DNA of 15,740 bases from JAZNOQ01 sp045589215 (GTDB taxonomy: Bacteria; Bacillota; Clostridia; Oscillospirales; CAG-272), in assembly GCA_045589215.1 (NCBI GenBank), contig JAZNOQ010000134.1:1-15740 (forward strand), read 5' to 3'. The notes below the pieces were generated by a model. It ran no database searches and was not told the origin of the DNA. It was given only the letters and a program-made list of their open reading frames with translations. Shown piece after piece: positions 5,259 to 13,106 of the stretch. A program made the position numbers and the translations under genes. The stretch's first letter is position 1, and every line of letters begins with the position of its first letter.

Positions 5259-6710
5259 TCAAGCAAGCAACGCGACGAGCTTCCTAAAGAAGCGTTCGGT
5301 TGACGCAAGGTCAAGTGCCTCCTCGGGAGAATGGATATCCGAAAGGTTCGGGCCAAACGAGATCGCGTCGAGCCCCGGGAGGTGCGATGCGATCACGCCG
5401 CATTCGAGCCCCGCATGGATCACGCGTGCCGTCGCGGGCATACCAAGCTCCTTTGAAACGCGCAGATACTTCTCGCGGATCGGTGACTCGGGGCTGTACG
5501 CCCAACCGGGGTATCTGCCGTGGTGGGTGATCTCTGCACCAATAAGATGTGCGAGCGCATCAAGCTCTGCGATCGACGCGTCAAGCTGGGACTCGATCGA
5601 CGAGCGACTTGAGAAGACCACGCGGATCACGTCGTCCTTCGTTTCGATCACACCGAGACTGCGCGACCACTCGACAAAGCCCGCGACGCCGTAGCTCATT
5701 TTGAGCACACCGTTCCGAACCGAGCCGAGAAGAGTGATCATTCTCTCCGACGTTACGCGGTCAGCCATTCGCGCGGGAAGCGCGTTACGCTTCACCCGTA
5801 CGACCGTACCGACGAAGCCCGCATCATCCGCAGACAGCTCCTTCGCGATCGCACCGATCTCTTCCTCTGCACACGCGATCACGCGATCCGCGTCTGCCCT
5901 CGGGCAAACAACGACCGCCGCGCATTCACGCGGAATTGCATTATCCTTCGAGCCGCCCGCGATCGACGAGATGCGCAGGTCGGTCAAAGCTCTACACTTA
6001 AGGAGGATGCGCCCCATCAGCTTATTTGCGTTCTCCCTGCCCTTGTTGATGTCCTCGCCGCTGTGACCGCCCTTCAGTCCCTTCAGGGTGATCTCGATCG
6101 CAGTGCCCGCGCGCCTCTGCCATTTGGGCATGACCTGAATATCGCTTCTCACGCCGCCTGCGCAGCCGACGATCACGGCATCCTCCTCCTCGCTGTCCAT
6201 ATTGAGGAGAATGCGCGACTGTATGCGCGAATAATCAAAGCCGTTCGCACCGTCGAGTCCGACCTCCTCGGAGACCGTAAAGAGGCATTCGAGCGGCGGA
6301 TGGCTCTCGATCAATCCGTCTGCCGCCGCCATCATCGCAGCGACCGCAACGCCGTCGTCTCCGCCGAGGGTCGTTCCCTTTGCGCGGAGCTTTCCCTCGT
6401 CGTCAACGTAAAGCTTCAAAGGATCGGTGAGAAAATCGTGGTCAGTGTCCCCGTTCTTCTCGCAAACCATATCGGTGTGTCCCTGCAGAAGCACCGACGG
6501 CTCATTTTCGCGCCCTTCTGTCGCAGGAATGCGGTAAAGAACGTTATAAATTTCGTCTTGGTAGCACTCGATCCCTCTCTCCTTTGCAAACGCCACAAGG
6601 TAGTCCGAGATCGCCTTTTCGTTTCCGCTTCCGTGCGGGATCTCACAAATATCCTCAAAGAATTCAAAAAATCTTGCGGGCTCGTAGCCCGATACCACGT
6701 ATTCCTTCAT
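5259..6710 (-). CDS. pepD: Aminoacyl-histidine dipeptidase (beta-Ala-His dipeptidase), peptidase M20C
   Basis: A cytosolic di-zinc dipeptidase with broad Xaa-His and dipeptide activity. Numbered from the first ATG (6713), the M20 motifs are GHTDMV with His79 and Asp81, LGGDDG with the bridging Asp119, SEE with Glu149-150, NMDSEEE with Asp173, and the C-terminal DIHSPEE with His461. The length of about 484 aa is normal for M20C. Two ATGs are adjacent. The AGGAGG is two bases from the first (6713) and five from the second (6710), so I prefer 6710. It follows mreB by about 20 nt and is the last gene before the shared terminator. Peptide recycling next to an amino acid importer fits but is not proof of a link. 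Confidence 0.95.
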   Translation of the reverse strand: MKEYVVSGYEPARFFEFFEDICEIPHGSGNEKAISDYLVAFAKERGIECYQDEIYNVLYRIPATEGRENEPSVLLQGHTDMVCEKNGDTDHDFLTDPLKLYVDDEGKLRAKGTTLGGDDGVAVAAMMAAADGLIESHPPLECLFTVSEEVGLDGANGFDYSRIQSRILLNMDSEEEDAVIVGCAGGVRSDIQVMPKWQRRAGTAIEITLKGLKGGHSGEDINKGRENANKLMGRILLKCRALTDLRISSIAGGSKDNAIPRECAAVVVCPRADADRVIACAEEEIGAIAKELSADDAGFVGTVVRVKRNALPARMADRVTSERMITLLGSVRNGVLKMSYGVAGFVEWSRSLGVIETKDDVIRVVFSSRSSIESQLDASIAELDALAHLIGAEITHHGRYPGWAYSPESPIREKYLRVSKELGMPATARVIHAGLECGVIASHLPGLDAISFGPNLSDIHSPEEALDLASTERFFRKLVALLA

Positions 6711-6733
6711 CATATCCTCCTACCTTGCTTCGA

Positions 6734-7756
6734 TCAGCCCTGCGGCTTGCTCTTCCTGAGCCCCGACGGGGTTTCAGGGAGATCACCGATCTCCTGCGCA
6801 CGTCCCGTACCGATGGCAACGCACGAGATCGGATCCTTCGCCATACGCGTTTTGATCCTCGTCACGTCCTCGATCAGACGGTCAAAGCCGTAGAGCATAC
6901 TGCCGCCGCCCGTGAGTGTAATACCGTTCCGAAGCACGTCCTCCACAAGTCCTGCGGGAACGCGCTCGACCACCGCACAGATCGTGTCGATGATCGCCGT
7001 GATGGGATCCATCAGTGCCTCGAGAATTTCACGCGAATTCACCTTCACGCTCTTCGGGACACCCTGCACGAGACAGCGTCCGTGCACCTCGATCTCCTTC
7101 GTATTCTTATGCTCATAAACCGCGCCCACGCGCAGCTTGACCGCCTCTGCGGTTTGGTCGCCGATCAGCACGTTATGCTTTCTGCGCACGTACTGCGCGA
7201 TCGCCTCATCAAACTTATCCCCCGCAATACGGATCGACTGCGAGACGACGACACCTCTGACCGATACGACCGCAACGTCGGTCGTGCCTCCGCCGATGTC
7301 CACGATCATATGACCGTTCGGAGAGGTAACGTCAATGCCCGCACCGATCGCAGCGGCAAGGGGCTCCTCGAGGAAATGTACACGGTTCGCACCCGCCTCC
7401 TTCGCCGCCTCGCGGAGCAGGTGAAGCTCGGAGTCAAGGATGCCCGACGGCACACAGATCGTCACACCGGGCTGAAAAAACATATTTCCGCACGCCTTGT
7501 GCATAAAATACTCGATCATACGAAGGGTCATATCGTATCGGCTGATCACGCCGTTCTTCAGCGGGCGCATCACCTGAATGTTTTCAGGAGTCCTTCCCCG
7601 CATATTGTGTGCCTCAAGCCCGAATGCGATGATCTTATCGGTTGCCGTATCATAGGCAACGATCGAAGGCTCGTTTACAACGATCCCCTTGTCCTGCACG
7701 TACACGAGGATCGACGAGGTTCCGAGGTCAAGTCCGATTTCCTTTGAAAAAAACAC
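6734..7756 (-). CDS. mreB: MreB/Mbl-type bacterial actin, rod-shape determination
   Basis: A 340-aa actin-fold ATPase that forms membrane-associated filaments guiding lateral wall synthesis. Phosphate-1 motif GLDLGTSS is at 8-15, EEPLAAAIGAG at 130-140, phosphate-2 VDIGGGTTD at 152-160, and adenosine motif LTGGGSML at 281-288. The N-terminal FFSKEIGLDLG is typical of MreB/Mbl proteins. The start codon is GTG (7756-7754), with AGGAGG five bases upstream. mreC and mreD do not follow; instead it lies 36 nt after a small four-cysteine gene and about 20 nt before pepD. It could equally be named mbl or mreBH, because the sequence alone does not separate the paralogues for me. Confidence 0.94.
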   Translation of the reverse strand: MFFSKEIGLDLGTSSILVYVQDKGIVVNEPSIVAYDTATDKIIAFGLEAHNMRGRTPENIQVMRPLKNGVISRYDMTLRMIEYFMHKACGNMFFQPGVTICVPSGILDSELHLLREAAKEAGANRVHFLEEPLAAAIGAGIDVTSPNGHMIVDIGGGTTDVAVVSVRGVVVSQSIRIAGDKFDEAIAQYVRRKHNVLIGDQTAEAVKLRVGAVYEHKNTKEIEVHGRCLVQGVPKSVKVNSREILEALMDPITAIIDTICAVVERVPAGLVEDVLRNGITLTGGGSMLYGFDRLIEDVTRIKTRMAKDPISCVAIGTGRAQEIGDLPETPSGLRKSKPQG

Positions 7757-7792
7757 ACGCTCCTCCTTATCCTGTTTTTATATCGTCGCGTG

Positions 7793-8008
7793 TCAGATCT
7801 GCTTCTGCACGCTCTTGTATTCGTCATAATAGCGGTAATACGGGCAATAACTCGTATTTCCCGAGAGGAAACGCACCATTTCGTCCTCATCCAGCTTCAT
7901 AATGCAGACGTTTTCCTCGTATTCCTCGTCATAATCGTAAAATTCGCAGGTGTCACAGTTCGACTCCCTGCGTTTTTTCGGCGTAGGCCTTTTCATATTT
8001 TCACTCAT
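7793..8008 (-). CDS. Small four-cysteine protein, DUF6472-like
   Basis: A 71-aa acidic protein with a basic start (KRPTPKKRRES), then CDTCEFYDYDEEYEENVC, LDEDEMVRFLSG and CPYYRYYDEYKSVQKQI. I recognise this pattern as the DUF6472 family of Clostridia; its function is not known to me. Cys18, Cys21, Cys35 and Cys55 could bind a metal such as zinc, which is inference. The ATG overlaps the stop codon of the upstream Toprim gene (ATGA), and an AGGAGG lies ten bases upstream, so the two are probably translationally coupled. mreB follows 36 nt later. Confidence 0.85.
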   Translation of the reverse strand: MSENMKRPTPKKRRESNCDTCEFYDYDEEYEENVCIMKLDEDEMVRFLSGNTSYCPYYRYYDEYKSVQKQI

Positions 8009-8625
8009 CCGGCATCCGCCTCCTGTTCTTCCGCTGCGGCATTGACCGCTTTTTTGTATTCGTCATAGGTAAACAGCACGTTGAGTGCCGAAAGAAGCGC
8101 GTTCGGTGTCATCCCTGCGGGAAGTCCGATGCGCCGTGCGAAACGGTCGCGGCGCTCCGAGCTGTTTTCAGAGCCCGTAAAGCCGTCCGAATAAAGATCG
8201 GTCTTCGTGATCCTCGGAGCGTCCGCGGGGCGTTCCGTTGCATCCGCGCGGTAGGGCAAAAACAGCTCACGCAGAAGCGTTCGCTCCATTCCCTCTACTC
8301 CAAGAAAGCCCTCCTTCGAAAATTCGGTCTTTCGTTTTTCCTTTCCGGGGATCTGCGGCACGTAAAGAGGGATCAGCCTGTCCTTCGGTATGAAGGAGGA
8401 GACGTGCGAGCGAATGACCTTTCCCGCCCCGTCGCTGTCGGTGAGAACGATGATCTTCGTTTTTTCCGCAAGCGCACGGAGGAGCATTCTCTTTTCTTCC
8501 CTTTTGAAGATCCCGAAGCCGTCGGTCATGTATATATCCGCTTCAATTACCGAAAGCAATCGGAGGCGGTCATATTTCCCTTCAACCAACACGGGATACG
8601 GGATCCTGATGCGTTCTTCTGCCAT
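8005..8625 (-). CDS. Toprim-domain protein, ribonuclease M5-like (DUF4093)
   Basis: A 206-aa protein. An N-terminal Toprim domain has the catalytic Glu15 in VLVEGKYD and the Asp pair in LTDSDGAG (Asp63, Asp65). After it comes the conserved VPQIPGKEKRKTEFSKEGFLGVEGM segment (positions about 89-113) and a C-terminal region matching the DUF4093 type. RNase M5 matures 5S rRNA in Firmicutes, and this is the closest known relative I recognise. The loops differ enough from B. subtilis RnmV that the substrate is uncertain. I chose the ATG at 8625, with AAAAGGAG four bases upstream, over an in-frame start ten codons earlier that lies inside a GGGGC/GCCCC hairpin. It overlaps the next gene by 4 nt. Confidence 0.78.
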   Translation of the reverse strand: MAEERIRIPYPVLVEGKYDRLRLLSVIEADIYMTDGFGIFKREEKRMLLRALAEKTKIIVLTDSDGAGKVIRSHVSSFIPKDRLIPLYVPQIPGKEKRKTEFSKEGFLGVEGMERTLLRELFLPYRADATERPADAPRITKTDLYSDGFTGSENSSERRDRFARRIGLPAGMTPNALLSALNVLFTYDEYKKAVNAAAEEQEADAG

Positions 8626-8640
8626 ATCGCTCCTTTTTAT

Positions 8641-8821
8641 GGGGCTCTGCCCCAAGCCCCGCCCAAGAAACTTTTTGCAAAAAGTTTCTTGAGAATCTTC
8701 AAAAAACTTTAAAAAGGAAGTTCTTGCTACCTTTTCTGTTTCTTTTTCGGGAAAAGTTTTTGAAAGTCTTGAAAACTTTTTTAAAAAGTTTTCAAGTCAG
8801 GTGCAGGGGTAACACCCCTGC
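8641..8821. repeat. Intergenic hairpin-rich repeat region, copy A
   Basis: This 204-nt gap between uppP and the Toprim gene holds no gene. It has four inverted repeats: GGGGC/GCCCC (8641-8653), a perfect 28-nt palindrome centred on TTGCAA (8664-8691), a 29-nt palindrome with 14-bp arms (8768-8796; arm CTTGAAAACTTTTT), and GCAGGGGT/ACCCCTGC (8803-8821). The AACTTTTTG-type words and CTTTTTCG recur in copies B and C. The last hairpin and the 29-nt palindrome may end the uppP transcript, but there is no clean single T-run. Confidence 0.75.
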
Positions 8822-8829
8822 TTCACTCG

Positions 8830-9705
8830 TCACCTGCAACCGAAAAGCACAGCCGCCCCGAGCAGGATGCGGTAGATGCCGAAGGGTGCGAAGGAATGCT
8901 TTTTCACAAAATCCACGAGAAAATCAAGCACGAAGCACGAAACAAGAAAGGCGACCGCAGAGCCGATCAAAAGCACGAAATACGCATACGGCGGAACCGA
9001 AACACCCGTCTCTCTGACGAAGGAAACAAATCCGGCACTCTTCAAGATCGATGCCCCTGCCATCGTCGGGATCGCGAGGAGGAAGGAATATTCCGCCGCC
9101 ACGGGGCGCGAAAGCCCGAGGAGCATTCCTCCGAGGATAGTAGAACCCGAACGTGACGTTCCCGGAATGATCGAAAGCGCCTGAAAGCATCCGATGAGAA
9201 ACGCCTTCCCCGCGCTGACCGCGTGGATCTCGGTAACGGGCTCCTGAACGTGCGGCAGACGACCTTCGGGGATCAGAAACAGTATGCCGTACAGAATGAG
9301 CATCACGGCAACCGTTGTACCGTTATAAAGCCACGCGTCGATATCCTTCCCCGTGAAATGCTCGATAACACGGTCACCGACGAGCCCGAGAAGCGCCGCA
9401 GGGATTCCCGAAAGCACGAGTTTTCCGTAAAGCGCAAGCGTGTACCGCCGTTCCGCTGCTGTCTTTCCCTTCGAAAAGGGACTGATGCGATCAAAGCACT
9501 TCAGTGCGACCGCCATCACCGCACCGAGCTGGATCACGACCTGAAAAAGCTCAGAAAACGCTTTAGCAAATGCGGGCGAGATCTCCTCACCCACGTTTAA
9601 CTGTAAAAAACGGTCAAGTAATATGATATGCCCCGTCGAGCTGACGGGAAGCCATTCGGTCACTCCTTCAAGAATGCCGAACAGAAGCGCCTTGAGAAGC
9701 TCCAC
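8830..9705 (-). CDS. uppP: Undecaprenyl-diphosphatase
   Basis: An integral membrane phosphatase that regenerates undecaprenyl phosphate, the lipid carrier for peptidoglycan and other wall polymers; overproduction of this family gives bacitracin resistance. The 291-aa protein has both BacA/UppP motifs: EGVTEWLPVSSTGH at 13-26 and PGTSRSGST at 181-189, with the catalytic Glu and Arg in them. Many hydrophobic segments fit the family topology. I chose the GTG start at 9705, with GGAGG eight bases upstream, over a GTG nine codons earlier that lacks a ribosome binding site. It lies 45 nt after the U32 gene, and a hairpin-rich repeat region follows. Confidence 0.95.
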   Translation of the reverse strand: MELLKALLFGILEGVTEWLPVSSTGHIILLDRFLQLNVGEEISPAFAKAFSELFQVVIQLGAVMAVALKCFDRISPFSKGKTAAERRYTLALYGKLVLSGIPAALLGLVGDRVIEHFTGKDIDAWLYNGTTVAVMLILYGILFLIPEGRLPHVQEPVTEIHAVSAGKAFLIGCFQALSIIPGTSRSGSTILGGMLLGLSRPVAAEYSFLLAIPTMAGASILKSAGFVSFVRETGVSVPPYAYFVLLIGSAVAFLVSCFVLDFLVDFVKKHSFAPFGIYRILLGAAVLFGCR

Positions 9706-9750
9706 GCGCGTTTCCTCCGTGAACGATTGCACACGGAGCCGTGGGACGCT

Positions 9751-11025
9751 TTAAGCGTCTCCTCCCGCGCGCATAATATCTCCCGGAGAAACCGCAAAGG
9801 GCACTCTCAGATAGAATTCCATCGAGGGGTGAGGAGCCGCCGGGATCGCCTCCCCCTCTATTGTATAAAGCTCGGAGACCTGAAATGCACGTCCCGTTTT
9901 TCCGGGGGAAATGATTTCTCCGACAGTCCCCGCCGAGACCTTATTGCGCTGTACGAAGCGGACGAGCCGTCCGTTTTCATTTTCGAGCACAAGTCCTGCG
10001 GGAAGAGCGGTGGCGTCCGTTTCAAGCGCGGTCGCGAGGTATGCCTTCTCGCGGATATATCCCATCTCGGTGCAAAGCTGTGCGTTTTTCATCGGATCGT
10101 CAAGGTAGTAGCCCGTTCCGTAATCCCGATGCGATACGCTGCAAAGCTCCGCGTACCACGCGGGATCGAAAACGTAGCCCGCGGGGTTCTTTTCGTATGC
10201 GTCCATCGCCATTCGGTAGGCGTTGGTCACAACGGCGGTATAATAAGCACTCTTCATCCGTCCCTCGATCTTGAAGGAGTCGATACCCGACTGCATCAGG
10301 CGCGGGATCTCGGTGATCATACACATATCCTTCGAGGAAAGCACAAAGGTGCCTTGATCTGAGTCCTCATAGATCGGCAGTGCCTCATCTGGGCGCTTTT
10401 CCTCGACGATCTTATAATTCCATCGACAGGGCTGGGTACACGCGCCGCGGTTTGCGTCTCGCCCCGTGAGGTGATGCGAAAGAAGACAGCGGCCGCTGAA
10501 CGCCACGCACATCGAGCCGTGGATGAACGCCTCAAGCTCAACAGACGGCGAAAGCGCATCGCGGATCGCACGGATCTCATCGAACTGCAGCTCTCTCGCA
10601 AGCACGAGCCGCTTTGCGCCAAGCTCGGCGTACGCCTGTGCGGCGACAGGCGAAATGATCGACGCCTGCGTCGAAATATGGATCTCGATCTCGGGACAGA
10701 CACGCTGTGCGAGCCGCATTACACCGAGATCGGCAACGATCAGAGCGTCGGGGCGGTGATATGCGTCCCACGCCGAAAGCTCCCTGAAAAACGCCTCGAG
10801 CGCGGGATATTCCTCGCCGCGCGGAAGTGTGTTCGTTGTGAGATAAAGCCGCTTTCCGCGGTCATGCGTGTACGCACACGCCGCATAAAGCTCCTCGGTC
10901 GTGAAATTATCTGCCGCCGCCCGCATACCGAAGCGGTTCCAGCCGAGATAAACGGCATCCGCGCGGTACAGAAGCGCCGCCTTCAATTTTTCAAAATTGC
11001 CCGCAGGCGAAAGAAGCTCCGGCAT
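9751..11025 (-). CDS. Peptidase U32 family protein, TrhP/YegQ-like (probable tRNA uridine-34 hydroxylation)
   Basis: A 424-aa protein opening with PELLSPAGNFEKLKAAL, as U32 proteins do. The family signature EAFIHGSMCVAFSGRCLLS spans 165-183. Cys173, Cys180, Cys196 and Cys200 (ACTQPC) match the iron-sulfur ligands of the tRNA-hydroxylating members. Although named peptidases, E. coli TrhP and B. subtilis TrhP1/TrhP2 take part in prephenate-dependent formation of 5-hydroxyuridine at tRNA position 34. The length fits TrhP2-type proteins. AAAGG lies seven bases before the ATG. A palindrome GACGCTT-T-AAGCGTC (9745-9759) spans its stop codon. The position among aspS and thiI supports a tRNA role; the exact activity is inferred. 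Confidence 0.87.
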   Translation of the reverse strand: MPELLSPAGNFEKLKAALLYRADAVYLGWNRFGMRAAADNFTTEELYAACAYTHDRGKRLYLTTNTLPRGEEYPALEAFFRELSAWDAYHRPDALIVADLGVMRLAQRVCPEIEIHISTQASIISPVAAQAYAELGAKRLVLARELQFDEIRAIRDALSPSVELEAFIHGSMCVAFSGRCLLSHHLTGRDANRGACTQPCRWNYKIVEEKRPDEALPIYEDSDQGTFVLSSKDMCMITEIPRLMQSGIDSFKIEGRMKSAYYTAVVTNAYRMAMDAYEKNPAGYVFDPAWYAELCSVSHRDYGTGYYLDDPMKNAQLCTEMGYIREKAYLATALETDATALPAGLVLENENGRLVRFVQRNKVSAGTVGEIISPGKTGRAFQVSELYTIEGEAIPAAPHPSMEFYLRVPFAVSPGDIMRAGGDA

Positions 11026-11043
11026 AGTTTTCCCTTTCTTTTT

Positions 11044-11122
11044 TCGGGGGGAGGCAAACTTTTTGAAAACAGCTTTCCCTCCCCCCCCCCTCCCTTCAAA
11101 AACTTTTCAGGAAAAGGGAGGG
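11044..11122. repeat. Intergenic hairpin-rich repeat, copy B
   Basis: This lies between the aspS stop and the U32 gene start. CGGGGGGAGG near 11045-11054 faces the C-run at 11077-11090, with AAACTTTTTG between. CCCTCCCTT (11088-11096) also pairs with AAGGGAGGG (11114-11122), so alternative stems share the C-run. It matches copy C over about 60 bases (GGAGG, AAACTTTTTGA, TTTCCCTCCCC, CCCTCCCTTCAAAAACTTTT). A 10-base C homopolymer (11081-11090) is a likely place for sequencing error. Confidence 0.8.
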
Positions 11123-11147
11123 TTATATCGCTTTTTGGAGGAGGTGC

Positions 11148-12953
11148 TTATTCCTCTTCTGCCTCTGTGATCGCGATATGGAGTACCTCAAGGTCCTTCG
11201 GATCTGCAACCCCGGGACACTTCGACATCAATTCGGACGCATTCTGCACCTTCGGGAAGGCGATAACGTCGCGGATATCGTCGATGCCGAGCGCAAGCAT
11301 CACAAGTCGGTCGAAGCCGAAGGCGAGACCGCCGTGGGGCGGTACACCGTACTTGAAGGCTTCAAGCAGGAAGCCGAACTTTGCTTCCGCCTCGCTGAGG
11401 CTCATGCCCAGCACCTCAAACATCTTCTTCTGCATCTCCTGGTCATGGATACGGATCGAACCGCCGCCAAGCTCATAGCCGTTCAGGACGATATCATATG
11501 CCTTCGCACGGACACGTCCGGGATCGGTATCGATGTACTCAAGGTCCTCATCCATCGGTGCGGTAAAGGGATGGTGCATCGCGTAAAATCTGCCGTCCTC
11601 CTCGCTGTATTCGAGCAGAGGGAATTCGACGACCCACAGGAACTTATAGTCATCGGACCTGAGCAGCCCCATCTTTCTCGCGCATTCACAGCGGAGTGCA
11701 CCGAGTGCGTCGAATACGACCTTGTCCTTGTCGGCAACGACGAGAATGAGGTCGCCGTTCTCAGCTTCCATTCTTTCGACGATCGCCGTCACCATTTCGG
11801 GGGCGAGCTTCGACGCGAAGGAGGAAGAAACGTCGCCGTTCTCGGCGATCTTGTACCAAGCGAGACCGCGTGCGCGGTAGGTCTTGACAAAATCAACGAG
11901 CTTGTCGATCTCCTTACGGGAGAAGGACGCGCCGCCCTTTACGTTGATCGCGCGGACCGAGCCGCCGTTCTGGAGTGCGCTTGCAAATACAACGAAATCG
12001 GTACCTGCAACAACGTCGGAAAGGTTGCGAAGCTCAAATCCGAAGCGCGTATCGGGCTTGTCCGAGCCGTATCGCTCCATCGCTTCCTTCCACGTCATAC
12101 GCGGGAAATCGCCCTCAAGCTCGATGCCGAGGAACTCCTTCCACATTCTCTTGAGGAAGCCCTCGTGCATCCGCATAACGTCGTCTGCCACAACGAAGGA
12201 CATTTCGGTGTCGATCTGGGTAAACTCAGGCTGTCTGTCCGCACGAAGGTCCTCGTCGCGGAAGCAGCGCGCGAGCTGGAAGTAACGGTCATAGCCCGAA
12301 ACCATCAGGAGCTGCTTATAGATCTGCGGAGACTGCGGCAGTGCGTAGAACTTACCGGGATGTACACGGGAGGGCACAAGATAGTCGCGTGCGCCCTCGG
12401 GCGTGGGCTTTACGAGGATCGGCGTTTCAACGTCGACAAAGCCGTTCTCCGCATAGTAATCGCGTGCGATCTTCCCGATCTGCGAGCGTGCCATAATGGT
12501 TCTCTGCATATCGGGACGGCGCAGGTCGAGCGAGCGGTGCGTGAGACGAAGCTCCTTGTTGACGTTCGAATTCTCAACGACCTCAAAAGGAGGCGTCTGT
12601 GCAGTCGAGAGGATCTTCAGCTCGTCCACGTAGATCTCGATCTTGCCCGTGGGAATGTTCGTGTTGATCGCTCCTTCACCGCGCGAGCGAACGACGCCCT
12701 TCGCCATCAGGACGAATTCTGCGCGAACCGAGAACGCATCGTCAAAGATCTTCTTATCGGTGCTGTCATCAAATGCGAGCTGCACGATACCCGTGCGGTC
12801 ACGCAGATCGATGAAAATGAGTGCGCCGAGGTCTCTCTGCTTCTGCGCCCAGCCCATCACGCATACGCGTTCGCCAATGTTCTTTTCCGACAGCTCTGCA
12901 CAGTAGCAGGTGCGCTTGTCATTTGCAGTCAAAAATTGTGCCATTTTATTCAT
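11148..12953 (-). CDS. aspS: Aspartyl-tRNA synthetase
   Basis: Charges tRNA-Asp in the cytoplasm. At 601 aa it has the full bacterial layout: OB-fold anticodon domain (about 29-120) with VCVMGWAQKQRDLGALIFIDLRD, class II catalytic core, a GAD-type insertion between about 300 and 430, and the C-terminal extension. Motif 2 is FRDEDLRADRQPEFTQID (231-248) and motif 3 includes GFDRLVMLALG (546-556). The ATG at 12953 has AAAGG five bases upstream. It is flanked by the two most similar repeat copies, C before it and B after it. I cannot tell from the sequence whether it also charges tRNA-Asn. Confidence 0.97.
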   Translation of the reverse strand: MNKMAQFLTANDKRTCYCAELSEKNIGERVCVMGWAQKQRDLGALIFIDLRDRTGIVQLAFDDSTDKKIFDDAFSVRAEFVLMAKGVVRSRGEGAINTNIPTGKIEIYVDELKILSTAQTPPFEVVENSNVNKELRLTHRSLDLRRPDMQRTIMARSQIGKIARDYYAENGFVDVETPILVKPTPEGARDYLVPSRVHPGKFYALPQSPQIYKQLLMVSGYDRYFQLARCFRDEDLRADRQPEFTQIDTEMSFVVADDVMRMHEGFLKRMWKEFLGIELEGDFPRMTWKEAMERYGSDKPDTRFGFELRNLSDVVAGTDFVVFASALQNGGSVRAINVKGGASFSRKEIDKLVDFVKTYRARGLAWYKIAENGDVSSSFASKLAPEMVTAIVERMEAENGDLILVVADKDKVVFDALGALRCECARKMGLLRSDDYKFLWVVEFPLLEYSEEDGRFYAMHHPFTAPMDEDLEYIDTDPGRVRAKAYDIVLNGYELGGGSIRIHDQEMQKKMFEVLGMSLSEAEAKFGFLLEAFKYGVPPHGGLAFGFDRLVMLALGIDDIRDVIAFPKVQNASELMSKCPGVADPKDLEVLHIAITEAEEE

Positions 12954-12987
12954 CCAAGCCTTTCGATGTTAGTTAATGATCTTTTTC

Positions 12988-13050
12988 GCGGGGAGGGAAA
13001 CTTTTTGACAAAAGTTTTCCCTCCCCGCACCCCTCCCTTCAAAAACTTTT
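12988..13050. repeat. Intergenic hairpin-rich repeat, copy C
   Basis: Between the phosphoribosyltransferase stop and the aspS start. GCGGGGAGGG (12988-12997) pairs with CCCTCCCCGC (13019-13028), and the inner AAACTTTTTG/CAAAAGTTTT extends the stem with one slip. CCCTCCCTTCAAAAACTTTT (13031-13050) follows and is shared with copy B. No T-run follows on either strand, so it is not a standard terminator. Confidence 0.8.
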
Positions 13051-13106
13051 GAAATAGAGGAGCTTTGGGGGATATGCGTACTCCGGTCTACGGAAGTATA
13101 TAATTC

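Noticed and set aside
9745..9759. Palindrome GACGCTT-T-AAGCGTC over the U32 gene stop codon as a terminator
   Set aside because: There is no T-run on the transcribed strand, and uppP starts 45 nt later with a good ribosome binding site, so readthrough is likely.
11081..11090. Ten-base C homopolymer as a phase-variation tract
   Set aside because: It lies in an intergenic repeat, not in a coding region or a recognisable promoter spacer. Length change by sequencing error is more likely.
11178..13052. A very long open frame (624 codons) on the plus strand opposite aspS
   Set aside because: AspRS on the minus strand is unmistakable. The antisense frame is open because the coding bias of aspS avoids the codons that would give stops, and the product resembles no family.
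13080..13106. TATATA-like sequence after the phosphoribosyltransferase gene as an aspS promoter
   Set aside because: I found no matching -35 element at a suitable distance, so I could not support it.
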